This document shows positions 1-6,217 of a stretch of DNA of 9,248 bases, piece after piece. Under the pieces are notes generated by a model that was not told where the DNA came from, searched no databases, and worked only from the letters and a program-made list of their open reading frames with translations. Within the stretch, counting starts at the first letter, position 1. Each line of letters begins with the position of its first letter. A program made the translations under genes and the position numbers. Source of the DNA: Candidatus Nitrosopumilus sp. (GTDB taxonomy: Archaea > Thermoproteota > Nitrososphaeria > Nitrososphaerales > Nitrosopumilaceae); NCBI GenBank assembly GCA_030637455.1, contig DAOWGL010000029.1, positions 1-9,248 of the forward strand. Reading direction: 5' to 3'.

Positions 1-3000
1 AATCTGAAAGTAAGGATTGATCTCCTCGACTCTTTCCAAACACTAATTCAATTTCATCTGATAAGGCATGGATTCTTCCTTTTTGATATTCGCCAACATC
101 ATATTTCTCAACAAGTCTTTTTGCAAGTTTTAGATATTTTTCTACAGAACCTCTGGTAATTGTGGCAATTAGCTTATGTCCACAAACACATGTTTGAATT
201 AGAGGCATACGACGATATGATTTTCCACAGGCTGTACATCTGAAACTTTGTCTTGCATATGCTCTAAGATTTCCCATTAAATCTGGAACTAAGTGAGTTG
301 AAATTACATTTGAAACAAGTTCTGAAGGGTTTACAACATTGATTAATTCGGCATTTCTGACTTGCATATCAAATTTGTCAAGCATAGAGCCAAGTGTGGA
401 ATATGCACTTCTTGATTTGGATGTAGTAAGAGATGAAGTAGAATGTGTAAAGTGATAATCATAGAATTGTCTCTCAGTATCAAGTCGTGATTTGATAATC
501 TCAATTGAGGATACATCTGATGCTTTTATTTGTTCAAATGTAGATTCAAAAAATTCCAAAGGAAGTATTTTTGTAACTTCAAGATTATGTGCTTGTGGTT
601 GAGATTCATGTGGTAAAACATGTGGTTGAATAAGTAACGGTGCATCCATCAAACCACCAATTCTAGCTGATAGAAACTGTCTTGAGAAATTAAGAAGACT
701 ATCCATTAGTAACATTATAGAATCAGCATCTCCATCAGCATCTCTTCTTTTTGCAGAATGCCAATTTGGAGTTGCAAAACAAACATGAGTTTCAGTATAT
801 CCTATGATACGTCCTACGATTCCTACTGATGTGTGAGGAGCTAAACCAATTATTAGATGTCCAATTAATTCCTCATTATTTTTTACATTGTAAAATGAAG
901 ATTTTCCGTAGAATTTTTCTAAAAGAACATCGATGTATTTACAAGCATTAACTAGATATTTTCCGATTTCATTTGGTATAATGACATCCTGCATTCGAAT
1001 CTCGATAATTTGATCAATAGATTCAAGAGGTTTTCCATCAATATCATGAGAATACCCAAGTTCCTTTAATTTCTCAATAGATGTTCCAATCCAAGATGGT
1101 TTGAATTGAGTAAGTGGAGAATTTGTTGCATCACATCTTACTGTTCCATCTTTGAAAGTAGTTAAACCAAAGTTTTGCCTTACAAGTCCCTTTTCTAATG
1201 GTTCAGCAATTTTGTCTTGATTGATTAATTCCTTGACTCCTTTGAATGGTTCTCTTGCACGAATTCCCATTTTTTCCTGAGCTAAAAGTAATCTAGCTTT
1301 TAATGGAAATGCTTGGTGGGAATGAGCTGGGGCTTTTCGCTTACATTTTTCGCAAAATGGTTCATTAAGAGTATCTCTGCAATTGGAACATCTGTAAGTT
1401 ATCGATGTTTTGGTACCACAGATAGAACATCTAATTCCAATAGAAGGTTGATTGCATTGAGTACAATGACGGTTAATGATATTAGCAAAAAAATGCTCAG
1501 TTCTAGATGCTTTGAGTAGATCTCTGGTAGGGCCACCCTTGTCACTAATTGGAAATAATACATGTGTAGGAGGTTTCATTTGTCTTGGAGCTGCTTTTTC
1601 AGGTCTGCCAATTCTAACTCCAATGGTTGTTGAAAATTTATTCCTAATTTGAATACCTGATGATTCTGACAAGATTTTTGGGACAGATAAATCACTAATT
1701 GTAGGTTTTTCTCTAAACAGTAAATTAAAGAATATTTTTGCTTCCTGATGTTCTAAGATCAATGTTTCATTTTCAACTTTATGAGGAGTTCCCAAGTTTT
1801 CAAGAATTTTCTTAACTTGAATAGAATATTCTATTGATGTTTCATTGACTTTTTTTGGTTCTAAAAGTTTGAGAAGATCTTCTGATGAAATTTTATCCCA
1901 GAAATACAAATAATGTGGATGAAGTGGGATTTTAAAATCAAGTGAAATTTTTAATGCTTCATCTAGTGTAGGAATTTTATTCAAAAATTGATTTAGAATT
2001 TGATCATTTGGTTCATATTTTTCAATTTTTTGTTTTAATTCTTCTATCCAAAATTCTTCAACATAAGCTGAAGGTACCAGTTGAGCATTATTTTCTAGAA
2101 AATCTCCAAATGAAATTAAAATATCTCCAAGATGTAGAATTTTTTCAATATCATTTTTAATTTCTAATCCATGTTTTACATCACGAATTTTTACGACACT
2201 ACCATTATTGAGACGAACAGTTGGAGTATCAATTGAATCAACAAATGCTACAGTTGCTCCTTTTCCAGGAATATCTATTTTGATTTGAGTTCCTACTGCA
2301 ACTGTATGATCTAGAATTTCCGCAATAACTGGATGAATTCCTACTGCTGCAAAGCCAGTATTACATGCTCTGCCATATCTTAAACGAAAACCACCTAATT
2401 TGTTAGGCATAGATAAGACTGACCTGCCTGTGATTACTTCACGCATTCTTTTGGCTGCTGCATCTTCTTGGTCATCACCAGTTTGAACGGCTCCTTTGAG
2501 ATCATTGAGCCATTCCCACCCATCCAGATTATACAATTCAATTCTTTTGAGGAGTTTTTTTGATCTTCCAATTAGTCCATCATTTAATACACGTAAGGCT
2601 CCACCTCTAACGCGGTCAGTCTTGATTCTAGCCATGCCTTTATGATTAACTACCTCATATGGATCAGTATCAACACCTGCTAATTCTACAGGAAGATTAG
2701 AAATTACATGTTCAATATCTGCATCCAAAATATGAAATTGAAAGCTGCTTGCTTCTCTTTCATAGATTCGTAATTCTTCAACAAATCTACCTGTTTCATC
2801 ATCAAATGAATTAGCTTGAAATTTTGATAGACCTGCAATTTTTCTGACATGGTCTGCAATTAACAAAGTAACAGCAGACTCTGTTCCACCTGCTGAACGC
2901 ATCGGTCCTGCAATTGAAACAGAAAGATATTCAGTGCCGTCTTTGTTTTTCTTAATTTTTACTTCGCTGATTCCTTGTAGTGGTGCAATAGTAACCCCTT

Positions 3001-3370
3001 CAGTAATGATAGCCAACCCTACACGTACTGCAAGATCTAATTTGTCTTCTAAAGTAGCATCTGGAAGACAATATTTGCCCTGAGCAATCTCTTTTGCTAA
3101 AATTAATGCTGAAAGTTCTTTTCCATTAATTTTTAAAATTTCTCTTAATGGATCAGCGATGTCAATTTCGTGCATTTTTGCAACTCTATCTGCTAGGTCA
3201 AAAGCGATTTTAGGTTCAATAATACCTGAAGAATCAACTAGAGTAGATTTTGCAGAAGCTGCATGTTCAAATATTGAATATGTCTCATCTGAAAGACTAG
3301 CATAGTAATCCAGATAGTAGTCTGGCATTTTGATATCACTAATTCGAGAGATTGCATCGTTTTCAGACAT
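1..3370 (-). CDS. polC: PolD DNA polymerase large (catalytic) subunit DP2, C-terminus cut by window edge
   Basis: Catalytic subunit of the heterodimeric archaeal family-D replicative polymerase, which works with DP1 (encoded at 7636-9081). I read one open frame of 1123 codons from the ATG at 3370 to the left edge, with no frameshift or intein. Recognisable segments include the N-terminal AGPMRSAGGTE block, RIGRPEKA...HVLFP, and the catalytic DADGDAD at residues 877-883. Its third and fifth residues (D879, D881) correspond to the essential aspartates of the Pyrococcus NCDGDED motif. Four CxxC pairs at C636-C676 fit two zinc sites, and CxxC...CxC at C1045-C1063 fits a third. The last visible residues, QSLLSD, look like the start of a PIP box, so only a few residues are probably missing. 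GAGG sits a few bases before the ATG, and the GGGP synthase stop is 12 bases upstream, suggesting co-transcription. Identification is firm. Confidence 0.97.
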   Translation of the reverse strand, partial: MSENDAISRISDIKMPDYYLDYYASLSDETYSIFEHAASAKSTLVDSSGIIEPKIAFDLADRVAKMHEIDIADPLREILKINGKELSALILAKEIAQGKYCLPDATLEDKLDLAVRVGLAIITEGVTIAPLQGISEVKIKKNKDGTEYLSVSIAGPMRSAGGTESAVTLLIADHVRKIAGLSKFQANSFDDETGRFVEELRIYEREASSFQFHILDADIEHVISNLPVELAGVDTDPYEVVNHKGMARIKTDRVRGGALRVLNDGLIGRSKKLLKRIELYNLDGWEWLNDLKGAVQTGDDQEDAAAKRMREVITGRSVLSMPNKLGGFRLRYGRACNTGFAAVGIHPVIAEILDHTVAVGTQIKIDIPGKGATVAFVDSIDTPTVRLNNGSVVKIRDVKHGLEIKNDIEKILHLGDILISFGDFLENNAQLVPSAYVEEFWIEELKQKIEKYEPNDQILNQFLNKIPTLDEALKISLDFKIPLHPHYLYFWDKISSEDLLKLLEPKKVNETSIEYSIQVKKILENLGTPHKVENETLILEHQEAKIFFNLLFREKPTISDLSVPKILSESSGIQIRNKFSTTIGVRIGRPEKAAPRQMKPPTHVLFPISDKGGPTRDLLKASRTEHFFANIINRHCTQCNQPSIGIRCSICGTKTSITYRCSNCRDTLNEPFCEKCKRKAPAHSHQAFPLKARLLLAQEKMGIRAREPFKGVKELINQDKIAEPLEKGLVRQNFGLTTFKDGTVRCDATNSPLTQFKPSWIGTSIEKLKELGYSHDIDGKPLESIDQIIEIRMQDVIIPNEIGKYLVNACKYIDVLLEKFYGKSSFYNVKNNEELIGHLIIGLAPHTSVGIVGRIIGYTETHVCFATPNWHSAKRRDADGDADSIMLLMDSLLNFSRQFLSARIGGLMDAPLLIQPHVLPHESQPQAHNLEVTKILPLEFFESTFEQIKASDVSSIEIIKSRLDTERQFYDYHFTHSTSSLTTSKSRSAYSTLGSMLDKFDMQVRNAELINVVNPSELVSNVISTHLVPDLMGNLRAYARQSFRCTACGKSYRRMPLIQTCVCGHKLIATITRGSVEKYLKLAKRLVEKYDVGEYQKGRIHALSDEIELVFGKSRGDQSLLSD

Positions 3371-3382
3371 AATAGTCCTCTA

Positions 3383-4135
3383 CTACTTGCTTCTTTGAAT
3401 TGCTTTTGCTATTTCTTCGAGTTTTTTGATACTTCCACCTTTTTCAAGGAAAGTTCCAATAACTAAGGCATCTGCTCCAGCTTTTGCCAAACTTTCAGCA
3501 GTTTTTACATCTTTGATGCCTCCACCTACTATCAAAAATCCATTAAATGCATGTCTGACAGTTTTTACCATTTCAGGAGTTACATGGGTTTTTGCACCAG
3601 ATCCTGCCTCCAAGTAAACAAATCTCATACCCAGAAATTGGGCTGCAAGAGAGTATGCTGCAGCAATTTTTGGTTTTTCAAATGGAATTCCTCTTGCTGA
3701 ACCGACAAACCATGCTGATGTTCCATCTCCTATGACCAAATAGGCAGTTGGTAGTGGTTCTAATCCAAATTTTAAGACACTTGGAGCACCCAAAGCCTGT
3801 GCCTGGGTGATAAAATATGGGTTTTCAGAATTCATCAGTGAACTAAACAATATGGCATCTGCATCAGGTACAACACCTGTAACATTACCTGGAAATAGAA
3901 TAATTGGAATTTTTAGGCCTTTTTTGATTCCTTTTACAACTTGGGCCATCTCAATTTGATCAGTTGCTGATGAACCTCCAACTAGAATTGCTGAGGCTCC
4001 AATCTTTTCAACATCTTTGGCTAGCTTGCTTGATGCCTCCAAATTGGATACTTCTGAATCAATTAACACGAATAGTAATGTATTTTTCTTTTTTAATTCT
4101 AATTTTAGGAATGATTCAACTTTATCTCCAGCCAT
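3383..4135 (-). CDS. Geranylgeranylglyceryl phosphate synthase (GGGP synthase)
   Basis: TIM-barrel prenyltransferase that makes the first ether bond of archaeal membrane lipids, joining geranylgeranyl diphosphate to sn-glycerol-1-phosphate. The 250-residue length is usual for the family. Visible motifs are the N-terminal FVLIDSE strand, LVGGSSA near residue 51, YLEAGSGA at 174-181, the phosphate-binding VGGGI at 203-207, and IGTFLEKGGS at 226-235. The first strand carries IDSEVSNLE where many homologues have a DP-containing metal-binding motif, so the Mg-binding aspartate is probably D26. The start ATG at 4135 lies about 25 bases from a TTTAAA box, consistent with a leaderless transcript. The gene is upstream of DP2 with a 12-base gap, so membrane-lipid and polymerase synthesis are probably coupled in one transcript. 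Confidence in family is high; substrate chain length is taken from the family. Confidence 0.95.
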   Translation of the reverse strand: MAGDKVESFLKLELKKKNTLLFVLIDSEVSNLEASSKLAKDVEKIGASAILVGGSSATDQIEMAQVVKGIKKGLKIPIILFPGNVTGVVPDADAILFSSLMNSENPYFITQAQALGAPSVLKFGLEPLPTAYLVIGDGTSAWFVGSARGIPFEKPKIAAAYSLAAQFLGMRFVYLEAGSGAKTHVTPEMVKTVRHAFNGFLIVGGGIKDVKTAESLAKAGADALVIGTFLEKGGSIKKLEEIAKAIQRSK

Positions 4136-4156
4136 AGAAAGCGTTTGTACATGTCT

Positions 4157-4164
4157 CTTTAAAG
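4157..4164. promoter_or_regulatory. Palindromic TATA-like box shared by divergent genes
   Basis: The self-complementary CTTTAAAG is centred about 25 bases from the GGGP synthase ATG (4135) on the minus strand and 40 bases from the ATG at 4200 on the plus strand. It is the only clear TATA-like element in the 64-base gap. One box read in both directions would give a leaderless lipid-synthase mRNA and a leader of roughly 14 bases for the HTH gene. This is inferred from position and composition only. Confidence 0.5.
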
Positions 4165-4199
4165 TTTAATTGGAATGCTGTATACAGATTTGTATAGCT

Positions 4200-4562
4200 A
4201 TGGACAAGTTAGAAGAATCTAATTTTAACAACATTATCCGTAAAATCATCAAAAAATCACTGTTTACAGAGCGACAAGTTGAAATTATTTTAAATCAGAA
4301 AGATCTTCTTGAATCCAATTTTTCTATTAGTAAAGGTGCGTATTACAGGCAGGTTGGTCAATCTAGAGACAAATTAATTGGATTATTCTACTCAATCATA
4401 CTTTTTCGTGGTCTAGGCATACTTTTGCCTGATGATATAGATGTGATATCAAAGCTTTCAGAACAAATTAGTGTGATTAATGAGAGTGATATTTTTCCTG
4501 AAAGGGAAGATGAAGTGATAAGTGTGATTGATAGGCTCATTCGTCAGGCATGTAACATGTGA
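4200..4562 (+). CDS. Small putative helix-turn-helix protein (120 aa), function unknown
   Basis: No named family is recognised with confidence. The protein is mostly helical by composition. The stretch LFTERQVEIILNQ (residues 21-33) followed by ISKGAYYRQVGQSRDKL (43-59) resembles the helix-turn-helix of sigma-70 region-4-like DNA-binding proteins: an FTERQ helix, then a polar helix rich in R, Q and Y. A hydrophobic helix (60-76) and an acidic C-terminal helix pair (80-118) follow and could mediate dimerisation. I chose the ATG at 4200. An in-frame TTG at 4170 would add ten residues (ECCIQICIA...) that look non-coding and would overlap the promoter. The gene is divergent from GGGP synthase and 127 bases ahead of the membrane-anchored winged-helix gene. 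It uses the unusual codon pair GTG-ATT/ATA for Val-Ile four times near its end, see the repeat at 4442-4735. A local transcription regulator is likely but unproven. Confidence 0.7.
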   Translation: MDKLEESNFNNIIRKIIKKSLFTERQVEIILNQKDLLESNFSISKGAYYRQVGQSRDKLIGLFYSIILFRGLGILLPDDIDVISKLSEQISVINESDIFPEREDEVISVIDRLIRQACNM

Positions 4563-4735
4563 TGTGTGTGATTACCTGAGTTAATGTCAATCTAAGTTGT
4601 ATGTGATAATCTGTGTGAGATTGTTAATCTAAAGTGTGAAATAAAATTGTTCAATCACGATAAATCACGTTACAGGCATAGAAGTTGTGATGTTAGTAGA
4701 AATTCCTGAACCTGAAGTGATTTTAAGTGTGATTT
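4442..4735. repeat. Cluster of GTGAT / GTGTGAT short repeats across a gene boundary
   Basis: The plus strand carries about ten copies of GTGAT in this stretch, several as GTGTGATT or TGTGATA (for example at 4442, 4471, 4486, 4515, 4522, 4558, 4566, 4602, 4686, 4715, 4726). Related GTGTGAG and GTGTGAA occur at 4612 and 4633. Two inverted copies (AATCAC) lie at 4653 and 4663. Copies fall in the end of one gene, in the 127-base spacer and in the start of the next, so coding constraint alone does not explain them. Function is unknown; a protein-binding site cluster is possible. Confidence 0.5.
4653..4669. promoter_or_regulatory. Direct repeat AATCACG with 10-bp period over probable TATA box
   Basis: AATCACG occurs at 4653-4659 and again at 4663-4669, exactly one helical turn apart, so both copies face the same side of the DNA. 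The bases between and overlapping them (GATAAATC, about 4659-4666) lie about 26 bases before the ATG at 4690, where a TATA box for a leaderless transcript is expected. Tandem in-phase half-sites over a promoter suggest an operator for the downstream winged-helix gene, perhaps autoregulatory. Confidence 0.4.
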
Positions 4736-5292
4736 TAGCATTCATTATTGGTATTGTTGGATTGTATGCCTACTTCAAGGTGCGTCCGTTTGTAAAAACT
4801 AGAAGTGATGTTTTTGATGCCTCACAAGCTGAACGTTTAGAATATTATGAAAGACAGTTAATTGATATGAAAATACGCCTAGATGCCATAGAAATTCAAG
4901 GAATTGAACAAAAAATAGAGGATCCTAACCTAGAATTAAAACAATTTTTAGAAAAATTAGCAAGGAATGAAGTCCAAGAAAGACCAATTGAAGTTGTTGC
5001 CAAAGCTGAAGTTGTACCTGAAAAGGTAGATTCTACACCTATTATTCAAAATATTACGCCTACAAACCCAATTAATTATGTGTTGCATCTAATCACAAGC
5101 AAAGCTATGACATCACGTGACATACAAATCACATTAAAGAAAAGTAGAGAGCATACTTCACGCCTGATGAAAAAGTTGTTTGAAGAAGGATATGTTCAAA
5201 GAAATACGGAATCTAAACCGTATACTTACTCAATTACTGAAAAAGGAATTGCAAAAGTAGAACAAACAGATGCTAATCTCTTAGTACAATAA
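4690..5292 (+). CDS. Membrane-anchored coiled-coil protein with C-terminal winged-helix DNA-binding domain
   Basis: A 200-residue protein of unknown role with three visible parts. Residues 10-29 (VILSVILAFIIGIVGLYAYF) form one membrane helix. The basic KVRPFVKTR just after it puts the C-terminal part in the cytoplasm by the positive-inside rule. Residues 44-92 are charged and heptad-like (AERLEYYERQLIDMKIRL...), probably a coiled coil that dimerises, followed by a flexible acidic/proline linker (93-127). Residues 128-190 look like a MarR-type winged helix: a TSRDIQITL helix, then the recognition helix SREHTSRLMKKLFEEGYV, then a wing NTESKPYTYSITEKG. I chose the ATG at 4690; the GTG at 4687 would add one residue. 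The layout suggests a regulator or a DNA tether at the membrane. The target is unknown; its own promoter repeats (4653-4669) are a candidate site. Confidence 0.8.
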   Translation: MLVEIPEPEVILSVILAFIIGIVGLYAYFKVRPFVKTRSDVFDASQAERLEYYERQLIDMKIRLDAIEIQGIEQKIEDPNLELKQFLEKLARNEVQERPIEVVAKAEVVPEKVDSTPIIQNITPTNPINYVLHLITSKAMTSRDIQITLKKSREHTSRLMKKLFEEGYVQRNTESKPYTYSITEKGIAKVEQTDANLLVQ

Positions 5293-5413
5293 GATATTTC
5301 TAAATTTTTAGTAGTAAATTTGTTGAATTTTAGGATGATTAGCCATATTTTATAATGAAATTATATTTAGATAATTTATTAAATTATATATATTATTAAA
5401 TTATAATACCAAT
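5293..5413. promoter_or_regulatory. Very AT-rich promoter region with 12-bp tandem repeat ahead of AbrB gene
   Basis: TATTAAATTATA occurs at 5377-5388 and 5394-5405, offset 17 bases, with TATAT between them. The central TTATATATATTA (5384-5395) is centred about 25 bases before the ATG at 5414, the right place for a TATA box giving a leaderless mRNA. The paired repeats flank and partly cover the TATA box, as an autoregulatory operator would. T-rich runs just after the upstream stop (5300-5335) may end transcription of the winged-helix gene; this is weak. Confidence 0.55.
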
Positions 5414-5575
5414 ATGTCAGTAAATGATAATGAAGTTTTAGTAAAAATCACTTCTGCTGGTACAATATCAATCCCAAAACAGTTTAGAAAGTATATGGAC
5501 ATCCAAAAAGGTGAATATGTCAAAGTAATTCTCGGAAAAGATAGGTTATTGGTTAGAAAAGTAACGATTTCTTAA
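5414..5575 (+). CDS. AbrB/MazE-type (SpoVT-AbrB fold) small DNA-binding protein, 53 aa
   Basis: A 53-residue protein that is almost entirely one swapped-hairpin AbrB domain. VKITSAGTISIPKQFRKYMDI (residues 10-30) is the characteristic strand, loop and short helix, with T/S-x-x-G-x-I-x-I-P-K. It is followed by KGEYVKVILGKDRLLVRK (32-49), the second beta pair. Such proteins bind DNA as dimers through the basic loop and act as transition-state regulators or as antitoxins. No toxin gene (PIN, MazF, RelE type) is next to it, so a free-standing regulator is more likely than an antitoxin. The start is set by the ATG 25 bases after a strong TATA-like element. The stop is only 4 bases from the stop of the convergent gene at 5580, so the two transcripts must run into each other or share a terminator. 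Target genes are unknown. Confidence 0.85.
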   Translation: MSVNDNEVLVKITSAGTISIPKQFRKYMDIQKGEYVKVILGKDRLLVRKVTIS

Positions 5576-5579
5576 TCAA

Positions 5580-5966
5580 TCATTGTTGTTTTTGAGTTAT
5601 TTTGATGCTTTGATATGTCCATTCTCGGCCAGTTCTGGTTCTATTTACCCTACCTTTTGTAGCAAATCTTGACAAGTATGTGGAGATAATACTAAGTTTC
5701 ACAGGTTCATTGTATTCATCCTCATATTTTTCAAGAATACTTGTTGAAGTGAATTTGCCCATTGGGAAAAACTTGTCAACAATATTCCAAATTTTAGAAC
5801 CTACTGAATCCATGTTTGTTGGTACTTGTTCTTCTTCAATATTCATCAAGTCCATCATCTCAAAAATTTTAAGAATTTTATCTTTGGTTACATTACCTTC
5901 TAATTTGATGTCATATCGTGCACCATCAGAATCTTCCATATCAATTCGAATTCGTTTTTTAGCCAT
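5580..5966 (-). CDS. Conserved-looking 128-aa protein with probable winged-helix C-terminus, next to the origin
   Basis: I cannot assign a named family. The N-terminus is basic and strand-forming (MAKKRIRIDME...GARYDIKLEG, residues 1-24). A helix follows (28-41, DKILKIFEMMDLMN), then an acidic linker (43-53). The C-terminal part (55-120) has the pattern of a winged helix: GSKIWNIVDKFF, FTSTSILEKYEDEYN, a helix KLSIISTYLSRFATKG, then an arginine-rich wing VNRTRTGREWTYQ. There is no signal peptide or membrane helix. The first gene on the far side of the candidate origin is cdc6, so this gene and cdc6 diverge around about 490 bases of origin DNA. A 7-2-7 palindrome lies 7-22 bases before the ATG and a GTTAAC site sits where its TATA box would be expected, so it may be controlled by proteins bound at the origin. 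A nucleoid or origin-binding role is a guess from position and fold. Confidence 0.75.
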   Translation of the reverse strand: MAKKRIRIDMEDSDGARYDIKLEGNVTKDKILKIFEMMDLMNIEEEQVPTNMDSVGSKIWNIVDKFFPMGKFTSTSILEKYEDEYNEPVKLSIISTYLSRFATKGRVNRTRTGREWTYQSIKITQKQQ

Positions 5967-5972
5967 CTTGAG

Positions 5973-5988
5973 ATCTAATTGATTAGAT
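5973..5988. promoter_or_regulatory. Palindrome ATCTAAT-TG-ATTAGAT upstream of the 128-aa gene
   Basis: Two perfect 7-base arms separated by 2 bases lie 7-22 bases ahead of the start codon at 5966, between the expected TATA position and the start. A dimeric winged-helix protein binding here would block transcription, so autoregulation is a reasonable reading. It abuts a GTTAAC palindrome at 5989-5994. Confidence 0.45.
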
Positions 5989-6097
5989 GTTAACAGTTGA
6001 AATGATCCCAGAATATTTGTTAACTAAGTAGTTTGTTAACATTGACTGCCTGAGCCACGCCTAGAGTATATTTTGTTATTAACAATTAATTTATCAT

Positions 6098-6149
6098 TAA
6101 CCCCCTAAATTAAGATAATTTCATGCCTGGAGTGGAAATGAGGGGGTTA
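6098..6149. repeat. 9-bp inverted repeat around the G-string of box 1
   Basis: TAACCCCCT at 6098-6106 is the exact reverse complement of AGGGGGTTA at 6141-6149, the G-string end of box 1. The 34-base loop holds the rest of the box. It may be an isolated inverted G-string contact, or allow a hairpin in single-stranded DNA. Confidence 0.5.
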
Positions 6150-6155
6150 GATTGG
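6121..6155 (+). repeat. Origin recognition box 1 (ORB-like)
   Basis: A 35-bp copy identical at 27 of 35 positions to the one at 6183-6217, without gaps. It reads GCCTGGAGTGGAAATGAG followed by a run of five G and TTAG. The right half-site TGGAAA and the downstream G-string match what I remember of the archaeal ORB. The left half is CTGGA, not the TTCCA that would complete the usual dyad. Confidence 0.85.
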
Positions 6156-6182
6156 TGATATTCACAGTGTTAACATCCATCT

Positions 6183-6217
6183 TAACGCCTGGAATGGAAA
6201 TAAAGGGGTCAAAATGG
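6183..6217 (+). repeat. Origin recognition box 2 (ORB-like)
   Basis: Direct repeat of box 1, offset exactly 62 bp, reading GCCTGGAATGGAAATAAAGG and on through the G-string. Both boxes end in a conserved TGG beyond the G-string. A TTAAC site abuts its left edge (6182-6186). The 62-bp spacing is about six helical turns, placing both boxes on roughly the same face. Confidence 0.85.

Noticed and set aside
1313..1519. Open frame on the plus strand inside polC
   Set aside because: It lies opposite the zinc-binding region of DP2, whose cysteine pattern is clearly real; the antisense frame is incidental.
1..3370. Possible frameshift, intein or pseudogene in polC
   Set aside because: Translation of the main blocks from the ATG to the edge is continuous, all key motifs are present, and the length fits an intein-free DP2.
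4170..4199. TTG at 4170 as start of the small HTH gene
   Set aside because: It would add a cysteine-rich ten-residue extension and overlap the promoter; the ATG at 4200 is cleaner.
5414..5966. AbrB gene plus convergent gene as a toxin-antitoxin pair
   Set aside because: The partner is on the opposite strand and looks like a winged helix, not a PIN, MazF or RelE toxin. Toxin-antitoxin genes are normally co-directional.
5680..5982. Open frame of 100 codons on the plus strand opposite the 128-aa gene
   Set aside because: It is the antisense shadow of a better-supported gene; its peptide has no domain-like pattern, and no promoter is placed for it.
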